Source: Miscanthus floridulus (taxonomy: Eukaryota; Streptophyta; Magnoliopsida; Poales; Poaceae). Taken from it: a DNA stretch of 64,000 nucleotides. Numbering within the stretch: the first letter of the stretch is position 1; each line of letters opens with the position of its first letter. The stretch spans positions 2,504,804 through 2,568,803 of the forward strand of contig NC_089586.1 in the NCBI RefSeq assembly GCF_019320115.1, written 5' to 3'. This document shows, piece after piece, positions 34,660-44,875 of this stretch. The position numbers were made by a program, and so were the translations under genes. The notes under the pieces were generated by a model. It saw only the letters and a program-made list of their open reading frames with translations. It searched no databases and was not told the DNA's origin.

Positions 34660-36340
34660 GCATGGATGGGTGACCCCTCCCGTTGTAGCCTCCTCCGCTA
34701 GAAGCTGGTGTTCTTCTTATGATGGCGCCTGGGATGGTGCCGACCACTGGGAGAAGTTAGAGCTAGATGCAGCCATAGAGCAGTCAGGGTTCAATGTGTT
34801 GCACACTCTGAGTGAAGAGGTCGGCCTAGGTCTATTGTCTACGCTTTTTGCCATCCCGCCAAGGCACCAAAATGTCCTTCAAAACCCTCACACTCCCACC
34901 AATATGAAATGCCTGTGTCACCGACAGTTTAGGGTACTATCCGCCTATAGAAGAAGGCTTGTTTTGGATCCACTGTGCTTACATAGAGGTGTACACATGG
35001 ACCACAATCAAGACCAACTGATTCAATTAATAGTTCAACCAAAGTAATAGTTCAACGATTATGCAGTACTCATACATACTAATCTATAGGTTTCAATCAG
35101 TACATATAAACTTCACTAACATAGAAGTTCACAATTCTAAGGACTTAATGTCGAATGGGTAGGCAGTTGCTAAGATACTCAATTGGTTGATGCGGTCCCG
35201 AAAGCCAGAGGTAGTGAACCATAGTGAAGATGATAGCATCTCTATCCATGGACACATTGGTATCTATAAAGTTTGTCTACTTCCTGCCCAGTCCTGCAAA
35301 GCACAAAATCTCCTCCACAAACAGGGTCTTGAACGATTCTTGTCAAATTTTATGGTCCAAGAAGGTGATGAACAGCGGCTTCAACAATCAACAGTCGTCC
35401 AAGTGAAATGCTCTATCCCCAAGTAGCAAACAACATCATCTAGGGTCCTGGTGCCACCCCTAGCCACCAAAACGCAAGGTTGCTCGCATTGAAATGGCTT
35501 ATCCTGAAGTAAGACATCTATTGCAATGAAGAAATTCCTAATATGAACAAAATTGATACCGAACTCAAAACAAATTGGAACCAAATGCAAACAGGGGGGG
35601 GTGACCGAATCCATCTAACTTTTATGGGGCGTTGTCCACGATGACAATGTAAGGTGCTTGAGCAGGGCAAGTACAGGCGATGGGTCAAAATGAAGATGAA
35701 GCAACGGGTGGGAAGAATGAAGATGAAGCAACAATGGGTGGGGAGAACTAATGGATTTGTATTGGAGTTTTTTAGTTGATTGAACCGCTGCCAAAGCGCC
35801 GACAGGACCTGAGGGAAGTTGGGAATGGGCTGGGCGCTTCTTGGTTTGTTGCCAAACGGACGGTCCAGATTGATCGACAGCGAGAACGGACATCACGGGA
35901 TAAGTTAAATTGTGTCCATATTAAGCCAACCATTACCATGCTAATCCAATGCTATAATACAACAATTGCCAGCGGTTAAACTGCTTTTAGATTCTCTTGG
36001 AAACAACCGCAACCATACATGACACTTTTCCCCTTTTCATTCACAAATATACAAAAAAATTAAAAAACATTCATCGAGAGATCAAATCCGTGCACTAGCA
36101 TTTGGAAGTAGTATTGGAAAGAACTTGCTTTGCATTTCATATAAAAAAGGTGGCATTGAAGACATCAAATTTGCGCGAATAGAATTTTTTTCATTGATTG
36201 ATTATATATAACTAACATATAGATACATTTTGGACGAGTATATGATTGTACTCGTTCGAAAGCATAATAATTAACCTAAACTATTAAAACTACTTATACT
36301 AACTATAAACTACTTAATCTAAATATATGATCCTATTGCA
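34660..36340 (-). other. CACTA interior, unrecognised minus-strand frames
   Basis: Open frames at 35381-35614 (IDVLLQDKPFQCEQPCVLVA) and 35615-35896 look protein-like but match no family known to me. GC content is higher than in flanking CACTA sequence, so captured host DNA is likely. Confidence 0.35.
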
Positions 36341-36357
36341 GAGAGGATCATGCTCAC

Positions 36358-36650
36358 CTTGCTCGCTTGGGAGGAGACGAGGCAAAGTCAGAGTCGTCGG
36401 AGTCATCGTCGTCGTCTTCAGCGTCGGCATTGGCGTCGTCCTCATCCTCATCCTCCTCTTCTAGGTCCTCCTTCTTGGAGCTCCATGGAGGACTATAATC
36501 AGATATCCCATCGTTGGAGGAGATGATCTCCTTGGAGGAGTGGAGGGAAGGCAACTCATCGTCGCTAGACGATGGGCTGCTTGGAAACTTGATGGGACTA
36601 CCTGACGTTTTCTTTGTAAATTGGAAGAGAAGGGGATGATGAATGAACAA
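36358..36650 (-). pseudogene. Acidic first exon inside CACTA element
   Basis: ATG at 36650 opens a 97-codon exon. It has a Ser/Pro-rich start, then EDLEEEDEDEDD and DDDDDSDDSDF, then a basic PPKRARK, a probable nuclear localisation signal. It ends AGCAAG followed by GTGAGC, a good donor. No TATA box is obvious. It is close to the right subterminal repeats, which is where CACTA promoters lie. It could be the start of the element's own regulatory gene or of a chimeric captured transcript. Confidence 0.5.
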
Positions 36651-37053
36651 GAGGGGTCATTTTAGAGGGAACCGGACCTAAAGTATATGTAGAGTAGTTG
36701 GTATGTGGCTCTTAGGCTTTAGGCAGCGGAAGTAATGGTGATTTGATGGTCTTGAAAGTTGAGGCAATTTAACACTCACGCTGAATTTACCGCTAGTTGA
36801 CCAAACGCTACTTTAGGGTCGGCGGGCAAAATGCGTATCCTAGTCGGCCCGTCTTTTCATGCGACAGAGAAAATGCAACCCCAATACCACTGTCGCATCT
36901 ATCGTTAACCCATCGGTGGTAGAAGTCTGAATGGCCGGTTTTAGTCCTAGGAGGCCTTGCTATCATTCCAACCGATGGTGCAAGTATCACACCATCGCTT
37001 CTATCGCTATGGTAGTGAAAGTGGCGACAGTGATAAATCAATCTATAGTAGTG

Positions 37054-38771
37054 GATAATCCAATCAATGAATACCAAATGAATCACTGGGAGAATTCCAA
37101 TCACAATTGATACAAGATTTTTCTCCTAAGGTTCATGTGCTTGCCAGCATGCTAGTCCCCGTTGTGTCGACCAACACTTGGTGGTTCGAAGACTAATAGG
37201 TGTTTTATAAACCTAGCTCAACACTTGGGCGCCACAAGAACCTACCCACAAGTGAGATAACTCAATGACACGAACAATTTACTAGAGTTACCTTTTGGCT
37301 CTCCACTGGGGAAGGTGCAAAACCCCTCACAATCATCGAGAGATGGCCACGGACAATCACCAACTCGTGCCAATGCTCCTCCACTGCTCCAAGCCATTTA
37401 GGTGATGGCAACCACCAAGAGTAACAAGAGAAACCACAACGATGCAACCACAAGTGCCACTAGATGCGCCAACACGATGCAAATGCACTTGGATGCTCTC
37501 CCAACTCACTTGGATGATGAACAATCAAGAGAGATGAGTGGGAGTGGTGTTTCTTAGGTCAAAGGGATGTCAAGAATGTCAAATGGCCAAGAGAGACACC
37601 CCAAGACTGGCCAACATCTATTTATAGACCCCCTCTAAAAATGAACCGTTACACAACTCGGGGGTGACCGGACCCTACGACCGGACTCACCGTAGAGTCC
37701 GGTCAGGTGAGTCTAGTTGGCTTGCCAGCCAATCTAAGAGCGCTGAGTCGCCTCAAATTCAATCTAGACATTGGTGCCTTTTCTCCCGTGTGTGCGCGAT
37801 CGACCGGACGCACCTCTCCTATGACTGGACCTAGACACAACCAGAGTCCAGTCATTTCCAGAGAGCTCCTAGAATGCTCGAAATTGACCGGACTCAGTCC
37901 AATCATGATGACCGGACTCGCACTAGGGTCCGATCCACTGCAGTTCTAGTGCCCTTGCATCTCGAAGACATGACCGGACCTGCACATCGTGAATGACTAG
38001 ACTCGACGGAAGCCAGAGTCCGGTGCGTGCCAAATCTACTCCGAGAGATCCAGGAAACCTCAGACTGGGTCCAGTCTGGCCTGACTGAACCCATAGGCAG
38101 AGTCCGGTCCTCCACAGATTGCCATGTGTCCTCACGCCACCAACGCTGACCAATCAGACCCAGCCAGTAGGGTCCTGTCGCACTCGCCACTAGGGTCTGG
38201 TCCGACCAGCAAGCTTGGCCGCCCCCCTGAGGCAGTGACCGGACTCACCCTAACTAGAGTCCGGTCATGCGACTTAGAGTCCGGTCCCTCTTCTCTTCTC
38301 CTTTTCAACTCCAAACACTTCACCCTTGTGGATGTGTGCCAACTTCAAGTATTCCAACACATGTGTACGTGAGTTAGCAATGCCCCAAGTCAATTCCTAA
38401 GGGTTTGTTAGCTCATTATGATCCAATGCACATGCAATAGAGTTAGATCACCTAATGGCACATGATAGCCGCATCAACTATGATTTTCTCTCTCTTCATA
38501 GTATGGCTATCTATCCTATACACACTCACACCCTTTATGGTATCTTGAGTGCTAAAACGAAAATGTATTTGATACCTTTGCCTTAATCAACACTTGGTTT
38601 TTGCTTTTCTCTTTCTTCCTTTTTAAGTTGGAGCTTGATCACCATCATCACATGTCCATCTCCATGGACTTCATCACCATGCTCCATCACTTGGATGTAC
38701 CAACCTAGCTCATGATCACACTTGATGACATAGGTTAGTACTTAGGTCCATCAATTATCCAAAACCAAACT
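37054..38771 (-). repeat. Solo LTR E, remainder after CACTA insertion
   Basis: The sequence resumes with GATAATCCAATCAATG and carries the family words AGGTTCATGTGCTTGCCA and TTGTGTCGACC..CTTGGTGGTTCG, also found in both LTRs of element A (6571-6630 and 13523-13580). It ends ATCCAAAACCAAACT, where the family has ...CCAAACA. Flanking 5-mers CAGAG (31716) and AGGGT (38772) do not match. Confidence 0.72.
37671..38283. repeat. CCGG-rich degenerate array in LTR E
   Basis: About a dozen copies of GACCGGACTC or its reverse GAGTCCGGTC are scattered over 610 bp, with decayed forms such as GTCCAGTC. The spacing is irregular. Confidence 0.8.
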
Positions 38772-39546
38772 AGGGTTTTCACGGAGCCACCGCCCGGCCA
38801 CTCCGGGTGGCCGGCCGGGCTCGTCGCCGATGTTCGAAAGAAAATTTTCTTTATATCAAAGTAGAACCTTGTAATTTTCTAGCTAAATATTTTTGCATAA
38901 TAGAAAAATGCCCAGGCTCCTAAAAGCTTCTGGCTCCCCCAATGAATAAATGTATAACCATTTCATGGTAGTTCATTACATAAGTGGTCAAATAAATTAC
39001 TATATCCTTGATTCTGAACTATGTCATACCTAGATATAGATTTATATGTAGATACATAATAAAAACTATATATATTAAAAAGGCTGCACAACTTACAATT
39101 TGAAAATGAGAAAGTACACGATATGGAGTCCAATTTCAAAGCTCATTGTAAAAGTTAGAGTAGCACGTGTCTTGGCACAATATAGAGTTCAATACCATGA
39201 CGAATTCAAAAGTACGGTGATCACACAACAAACAGTCATATTTGCTAGTGTGATATAGAAATATGCAAAGAGAATTTGTGAGTTGCGAAATCTTCTACTG
39301 GCCCTTTTCCCGTTCCATTGTGGAGCTTGTGGACCCGGATGAGCTGCTGCAACTGCAAGGAAAAGGGTACTCGGTTCCTGGGCCGACATGACAGCAAGTC
39401 GGCAACCCTCCCAAAGCAGCCCAAAGCCCCAAACAAAGCGAAAAGTTTTTTCTTGCGAAAAAGAGTGGTGACTGTGACTGGTGACACAGTATTATCACTC
39501 ACCCCAGACACCAGCGATACACCGATAATAGTAGTCCCACACTGGC
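38772..39546. other. Intergenic sequence
   Basis: A GC-rich inverted repeat (GCCCGGCCACTCCGGGTGGCCGGCCGGGC, 38791-38819) is followed by AT-rich sequence. Frames at 39245-39590 on both strands are open but not recognised. Confidence 0.4.
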
Positions 39547-39656
39547 TGTTCGTTTCGTCGTGCACGATCATTGATTATAAGTTAAAATAATATTTTTTCT
39601 CACGTTAAATCAGTCAGTAATAAATAATTCATAATCATTTATGACGAAACGAACGA
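39547..39656. mobile_element. Small hAT-like MITE
   Basis: TGTTCGTTTCGTCGT on the left pairs with ATGACGAAACGAACGA on the right, over about 110 bp. The inner sequence is AT-rich with GTTAAAATAATATTTTTTCTC, typical of the short 'TGTTCG...CGAACA' families of grasses. Confidence 0.62.
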
Positions 39657-39835
39657 GCTAACCGTCTATCCGATCATATAAACCTCACTGTAGCATTCTA
39701 AGCAAAGAACTGCGACAAGCTCTGATGAAATGCGCAAGTGCCGGTGGGTTCGGTACGGTTCGCCTTATTACCTTGAAAGGAAGGCGCTACTCTGAGTTTG
39801 TTTTCCTAATTTTTGCATTCCAAAATTAAAATTTA

Positions 39836-40034
39836 GTACCGTCTCATAATAAGGGCATTTTTGGAGTTCAAAATTTCTTCCAAAATAATTGCACCTGTAC
39901 ATATAAGACAAACTAACTTCATTTATCTTTTTATACATTCTCTTTTATAGAGACATAATGATTATATCTTTATAGGGGTATACATGTAATTTTTCATTAA
40001 CCTTGTGCATTTATTTTGGGACTGAGAGAGTATA
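39836..40034. mobile_element. Degenerate Stowaway-like MITE
   Basis: TACCGTCTCATAATAAG at the left and TATTTTGGGACTGAGAGAGTATA at the right are decayed versions of the TACTCCCTCCGTCCCAAAATAA ends of Stowaway elements. Confidence 0.55.
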
Positions 40035-40049
40035 TAAACTCGGAAAGAT

Positions 40050-40545
40050 GCACATTTTTCATTTTGAAAAAGATAACTAGCACAATCCATGTAAGAAAAA
40101 TAAGGGAACGTTTAGTTTCGCGAGCGGACACAGCTAGTCAGATTGCTTGTGTTACGGCAAATCAACCAAACGTATCGCTGTTGTAAAAAAAAAAGTATCG
40201 CGTGACTCAGAGCAAGGCTAGCTTGTGTTACGGCAAATCAACCAAACGTATCGCGTGACTCAGAGCAAGGCTATTTTGAAAGATAACTAGCACAATGCAT
40301 CTAAGAAAAATAAGGTAACGTTTAGTTTCGCGAGCTGACTCAGCTAGTCAGCTTGCTTGTGTTACGGCACATCAACCAAACGTATCGCGTGACTATGCAC
40401 CTAATAATTACCATACAACCAATTGGTAAGTATTGCACCGAGAACCAAACATGTCCTGACTATACACCCAATAATTACCATATAAGCTAGGCGAGGTAAG
40501 TATTGCACCGAGAACCACCCGATAATTACCATATAAGCAATTGGT
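40050..40545. repeat. Locally shuffled duplications
   Basis: GCTTGTGTTACGGCAAATCAACCAAACGTATCGC occurs three times (about 40145, 40221 and 40358). AAAGATAACTAGCACAATSCATSTAAGAAAAATAAGG occurs twice. TAATTACCATA..GGTAAGTATTGCACCGAGAACCA occurs about two and a half times up to 40517. The blocks overlap in different combinations, suggesting repeated slippage or repair events. Confidence 0.8.
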
Positions 40546-40605
40546 CGGAGTTACTCCCTCCATTCAAAATCATAAGTCAGTGTAATTTTTCTACGATAAT
40601 GATTT

Positions 40606-41629
40606 CACACGGGCGTCCGTACAGACGCATGTGTCTCTCCCACTCGCTATCGCGTCTTGGTTCCCTCTTGTCCGCACCTTGCCAAAAAAAATAAAATTCT
40701 CTACCGTGCCCTCTCTCGCTCTTGTCCGCCTCCACCGCGCTGCCTGGTCGCGCGCGGCCGCATCCACCGCGCTGCCTGCTAGCGCGCAACCGTCCCCACC
40801 ACGCCACCTTCTCACATGCAGCTATGCTCACCGCGGCCTCCCTCCACTGCGCTGCCTGCTCCACCGAGCCGACGAGCTTCGTGTGAAGTCGTCCCATTGG
40901 CGAGTTGCACGTGCCGCTGCCGCACAATGAGCTCCTTGCGCTGTCGTCGACTCCTGCGCCGGCATCGAGCTCCACAACCACAAGCCTCCATTCGTCCGAG
41001 CAACACGATGACATTGCGTTGAAAGCTCATGTTGCAAGCGTACGTTTTAAGTGTTTCAGATGTTTTATCTAGATGTTGCAAGTGTTCCATTTTTATGTTG
41101 TAAAAGTAGATCGAGATGTTGCACATGTTGCAATAGCTATACACATATGTTTCAAGTGTATGATCCGAATGTCTCATCTGTTTTTCCAGTAGTATGTTTG
41201 CAAGTGTTTCATATGATGTTGCATATGTTTTTACAAGTGTTTTAGACGTATGTTCCAAGTGTTTCAGCTGTTTTCATACGTATGTTGCAAGCGTTTCATC
41301 TGGATGTTTTAAAAGTAGATCTGGTGTTGCAGCAAGTGTTTCATATGCATGTTTCAAGTGTTTCATCTGCCTTCAGACGTATGTTGCAAGTGTTGCATCT
41401 AGATGTTTCAAAAGTAAATCGGATGTTGCATCTCTCTCGTCACTTTTTGCCGCCTCGCATCAGTGTCTCTTCCTCGGCGCCGGTTGGGCATCCACGGCCC
41501 CTCCCCCTCTTTCTCGATGCTGGTGACGCATGGGCCGATGCAGAACCCATGTGGGGGCGCAAAACGGCACGGGAAACGACTTACGGGTGCGGGCGTCCGG
41601 ACGCCCCGTCCGTTTGGACGTCCGGGTGC
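40606..41629. mobile_element. TIR element inserted in the Stowaway MITE
   Basis: The left end CACGGGCGTCCGTACAGACG and the right end CGTCCGTTTGGACGTCCGGGTG form imperfect inverted repeats. The left half is GC-rich and resembles captured gene DNA (for example minus frames between 40577 and 41014), but no protein is recognised. Target duplications are not clear, so the superfamily is open; a Mutator-like origin is possible. Confidence 0.5.
41018..41430. repeat. Degenerate array of GTTGCAAGTGTTTCATCTG
   Basis: About 400 bp built from drifting copies of a 20-30 bp unit with ATGTTGCAAGTGTTTCAT and TTCAGACGTATGTTGC words. The array is fully imperfect. It lies inside the inserted TIR element. Confidence 0.8.
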
Positions 41630-41930
41630 TAGTTATTTCGATTTTTCTAGATACATTGTTTTATTAAGTATCTATATATAGTATCAAGTTGATAACAAAG
41701 ATGTGCATTAAAACTTTTTATAATTTAGAACGGAAGGAGTGTATTTTAAACCACCAACTCTAAACTCTCGTTCCGTCTCACCATTTTTTTTCCAACAAAA
41801 TGTATTAGGACTAGGGTAGGTGCTTTACACAACAAGAACCACACTAGATAATTGCAAATGATTGAAACCTTGGTCGATTGGAGGTCACTTCTTTTTTTTA
41901 TGAAGATGAAGTTGGAAAATCATTACTCTC

Positions 41931-43113
41931 CCACTATTACGGAAATCATTTTTGGAGACGGTCGCTTTGATGGGCGTGATGTCCGCTTTCGGCAAAACAC
42001 CTCTATTAATCAGACTTTTCGAGGCGCTTTTTGAAGGCGGACACCCGTTAATTCCATTTACGGAGGCAGACACCTTAACACGCCCGCTTTCGTTAATGGC
42101 GTAAAAAAAACCCAAAATTTTTGCGACTTCCAGTTAATCGAACTCGTGGCCTGTTGTTTAGCACTAGCGCGTTATTTTTTTTATATCAACATTCTGTAAT
42201 CTTATATTGAATATTTGGGCTACTAGATGAACTCAAAGAAAATTGTTTACTACAAAGTTAGAAACCATGTCAAGCACTACAACTTTGGCATAGGATGTCT
42301 CTCCATTCGAGATTCTTCAAAAAATTCAAAATTTTGAATCTCAAAATATGTGAAGACTCGAAAAATAAAAAAAAAACTTATCAATAGCAAACATGTAGGT
42401 CAGGTCAGCCACTATAACTTTGACATAAACCATGTGAACATTCAAGGTCATTTAGAAATTCTAAAATTTGAATTTCAAAATTTACTTAGGACACATATTT
42501 GGACTCTAAATGACTTCAAATAAAAAAAAATTCAACTATAAAGTTGTAGATTTTATTAATACGTACAATTTTGGTATAGATCATGTCAACCTCCGAAATT
42601 GATTTAAATTTGAAGCTTGAAATTTGAAAATATGTGAACTTAGAACATTTTTTTGGAACTCTAAACAGTTTCAAATAAAAAACTTTTAAAACACAAAGTT
42701 GTAGAATCACGTCGAGAGCTACAATTTTGATATAAAATTTGTCTTCATCCGAGTTTATATGAAAAAAAATATGAATTTATTTTTTGTTGCAACTATTTAT
42801 AGAGACGAGTATCTTAAGACGTCCGTATTCGTAAATCGATTTACGAAAACGGACGTTTAGAATGACTGTCTCAGTTAATAGCGATTTTCGGAGACCATCT
42901 TAAGGTGCACGTCTCTAAAAATTGATTTACGATGACAGGTGTCCTAAGATGGCCGCTCTGTTAATCGATGATTTACTAAGGCAGTTGTCTAGTACGCCCG
43001 CCTCCATAAATAATTTTCAGAGCAGACCATTTTTCTAGAGTTCCCTTGACCATTTACGGAGGTTGTCACTGAGTGTTCCCACCTCCATTAATGTTTGGCC
43101 CCTATATCGTAAT
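41931..43113. mobile_element. Non-autonomous CACTA remnant, right end lost
   Basis: The left end CACTATTACGGAAATCATTTTTGGAGACGG is followed by subterminal repeats of the type TTTACGGAGGCGGACxxCTTAA. These recur at the right (about 42800-43090: CGTAAATCGATTTACG, GACGTCCGTATTCG, TTTACGGAGG). Between lies AT-rich filler with many AAATTTGAATTTCAAAA words. The expected right TIR is interrupted at CGTAAT by the LINE poly-A tract. Confidence 0.68.
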
Positions 43114-43428
43114 TTTTTTTTGACAGAGGGAAAACCTGGCTTTTATAGAAAGCACAATGTTCAAGTTTACAAAAAAGAAAAAAAAAACAGCTTGCAAGGG
43201 AAGCACCAGGACGTACTTAACCAAGCGAACAACAGGAAACCAGTCATCCACTCAAAGCAATACAACAGAAATTTCAGATTTCTAATTGTTGTGTCATCAT
43301 AGTCCAAGAAAAGAATTGTGTCATTGGCATATTGAAGCTCGGTTAATCCCCCTTCTACTAGATGTGGTACAAGCCCTCTAACGTGACCCTTTTGTTTAGC
43401 AGTATTCAACATATGTGCTATACATTTC
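43113..43428 (-). mobile_element. LINE 3' end with poly(A) tail
   Basis: On the minus strand the reverse transcriptase reads GLVPHLVEGGLTELQYANDT followed by ILFLDYDD. The family motif YADD has become YAND. It ends in CTCTGTC plus a nine-base A run (T run at 43112-43121), the LINE tail. The element is cut at 43428 by gypsy D and resumes at 59994. Confidence 0.8.
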
Positions 43429-43893
43429 TGTCGACGAAATCTGATCGGCAGTCTACCGAGGGGTATACTCACGGTAGTGGATGAATCGGTGGAGGTGCGC
43501 GTGAGGAGACCGGATGATGACACAGAATGCAAGAGACAACAATTAGACAGGTTCGGACCGTCGGCTTGACGTAATACCCTACGACATGTGTCCTTGTGGA
43601 TTGTATTGCATGTGTTCATATAAAAATGAGGAGGATCTCTACCCGCCTTATATAGCTTGTGGGTAAGGTTACAGATCGGTTATTTCCATTCTGATCAGTT
43701 TACAAGATAGGAAATTACAGATCATACAATATCTATCATATCCGAGCAGATTTCGTAGATCACCAAGGATCTTCACGTTGCCTTGTGAAGCACGTCATCC
43801 TTCAGCATACTTCACGTGGCGTTGTCTTGCGAGCTGGGCCTCGATCGGTGGCGCGACCCATGCATAGTCTTTTGGGCTGGGCCTCCCCTAGCA
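43429..43893 (-). repeat. 3' LTR of element D, partial
   Basis: TGTCGACGAAATCTGATCGGCAGTCTACCGAGGGGTA... aligns to 59484-59940. Homology stops after GGGCCTCCCCTAGC, so the U3 start is missing here. GCCTTATATAGCTTG contains the LTR TATA box (minus CTATATAAGGC, about 43645). Confidence 0.85.
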
Positions 43894-44600
43894 CCTTGCA
43901 TCCGCTGAGAAACACCATCTTGCGTCCATTCAAGTTGTCCAACTTGCAGCAACTCATTAGGACCAGTCTTCCGACCAGTTCAAATAAGGGCCGAACAGTT
44001 GAAGCAAGCGTTCGAGCAGTTTGAACGAGCGTCCGAGCTGTCGAAGTGGGTGTCCGAGCAGCTAAGATAGGCGTCCGACTAGTTTAGCTAGGCGCCAAGC
44101 TCAGACTCACTCGAGGTCGTGGTTTGCCATAAGGATGTAAGGAGCTCAAGTAAAAATTTTGAAGTCTTGGTCAGTGAAGTGTACACACTTAAGTGCCAAT
44201 TGCGATGATCCTGACGATGTGGTCATCAGGGCAGAGCATGGGCGGAGACTTGACGAAATAGAAACACCGTGATGAAGAAAAAGTACGTGCACCGCAAGGT
44301 GCATTGTACACAATGTATTCCCCAAGCCTGCTGGAAGATGATGAAGGAATCTTTTAGAAGGGTCAAAGAGAAATATGCGGTCCTCATCATTGCCGAAAGA
44401 TCGAGTAATCAGGGAACCAGTACATTCACCGCAAGGTAAAGTGTATACACTTAATCCCCGAGCCTGCTAGAAGATGATGAAGAAATCTTGTAGCAGGGTC
44501 AAGGAAAAATATTTTGGTATAGATGCATAACGAATTCCGTTGATCCAGTGCTGAGTCTAGAGATTCGTTTCGTTGTTCTGCATTCAACGCGATTTAACGC
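43894..44600. repeat. Tandem repeats beside the 3' LTR of D
   Basis: A 27-30 bp unit GTTYGAGCAGTTTGAACGAGCGTCC-like repeats about four times (43970-44090). A 137-bp unit starting ACCGCAAGGT occurs at 44291-44427 and again from 44428 to about 44520. On the minus strand each 137-bp unit contains GCTYGGGGAWTA, a polypurine-tract-like word, so the priming region itself may have been duplicated. Confidence 0.65.
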
Positions 44601-44720
44601 CGTGGCCCACCTTGCTCATTTGGTGGCCCATCAGCGTGCGGTGGTTTTAGGAGGGAATACGGCGGGTCAGGTGCGGTTTCCCAAAATCCCTAGAAGGCAA
44701 AGGGTCGGGGGTCGAACTGT

Positions 44721-44727
44721 TATAAAG
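44721..44727 (+). promoter_or_regulatory. TATA box of antisense gene in element D
   Basis: GTTATAAAGTGCCACAGCC is followed by a CT-rich leader (TCTCCACCTTGCTCTCGCCTCTTCATCTTCTTCC) and by the ATG that lies in the LTR F target site at 44871. The distance to ATG is about 150 bp. Orientation is opposite to gag-pol, as in B and C. Confidence 0.62.
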
Positions 44728-44875
44728 TGCCACAGCCCCGGCGCACATTCTCCACCTTGCTCTCGCCTCTTCATCTTCTTCCTTGCGCCCGCACCACATC
44801 ACCCAGCAATTGCTCTACCATCTTAGCAACCACAAGCTCGTAATCTCCCACCATTCCTCAGATCGGTGAGATGGC

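Larger units (their letters stand above)
32078..37053 (-). mobile_element. CACTA-type DNA transposon with captured genes
   Basis: It starts CACTACTATACTG and ends TCTATAGTAGTG, so both ends give CACTACTATA read inward. Flanking 3-mers are GGT and GAT, a one-base mismatch. The last 260 bp are packed with short repeats around CGATGGT/ACCATCG and TATCGCT, as expected for subterminal repeats. All recognisable coding fragments lie on the minus strand: an acidic first exon, a GRF zinc-finger piece and an F-box-associated piece. No transposase was found, so it is non-autonomous. It sits inside solo LTR E. Confidence 0.75.
40552..41743. mobile_element. Stowaway-like MITE interrupted by a second element
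   Basis: It begins TACTCCCTCCATTCAAAATCATAAGTC and ends ATAATTTAGAACGGAAGGAGTGTA, the TIRs of a Stowaway element with TA at each side. The left arm (40552-40605) and right arm (41630-41743, with TTTTTCTAGATACATTG) would together make a normal MITE of about 170 bp. The 1.02 kb between is a separate insertion. Confidence 0.68.

Noticed and set aside
31716..38776. Target duplication for solo LTR E
   Set aside because: Flanking CAGAG and AGGGT do not match; the right terminal base is mutated, so the boundary may be off by a base or two, but shifting did not help.
39245..39590. Gene candidate with frames on both strands
   Set aside because: No splice context or family motif; left as unassigned intergenic sequence.
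40577..41014. 145-codon minus-strand frame
   Set aside because: GC-rich, with overlapping frames in several phases and no recognisable motif; likely non-coding.
41018..41430. CRISPR-like array
   Set aside because: Units are drifting tandem copies without unique spacers, in a plant genome.
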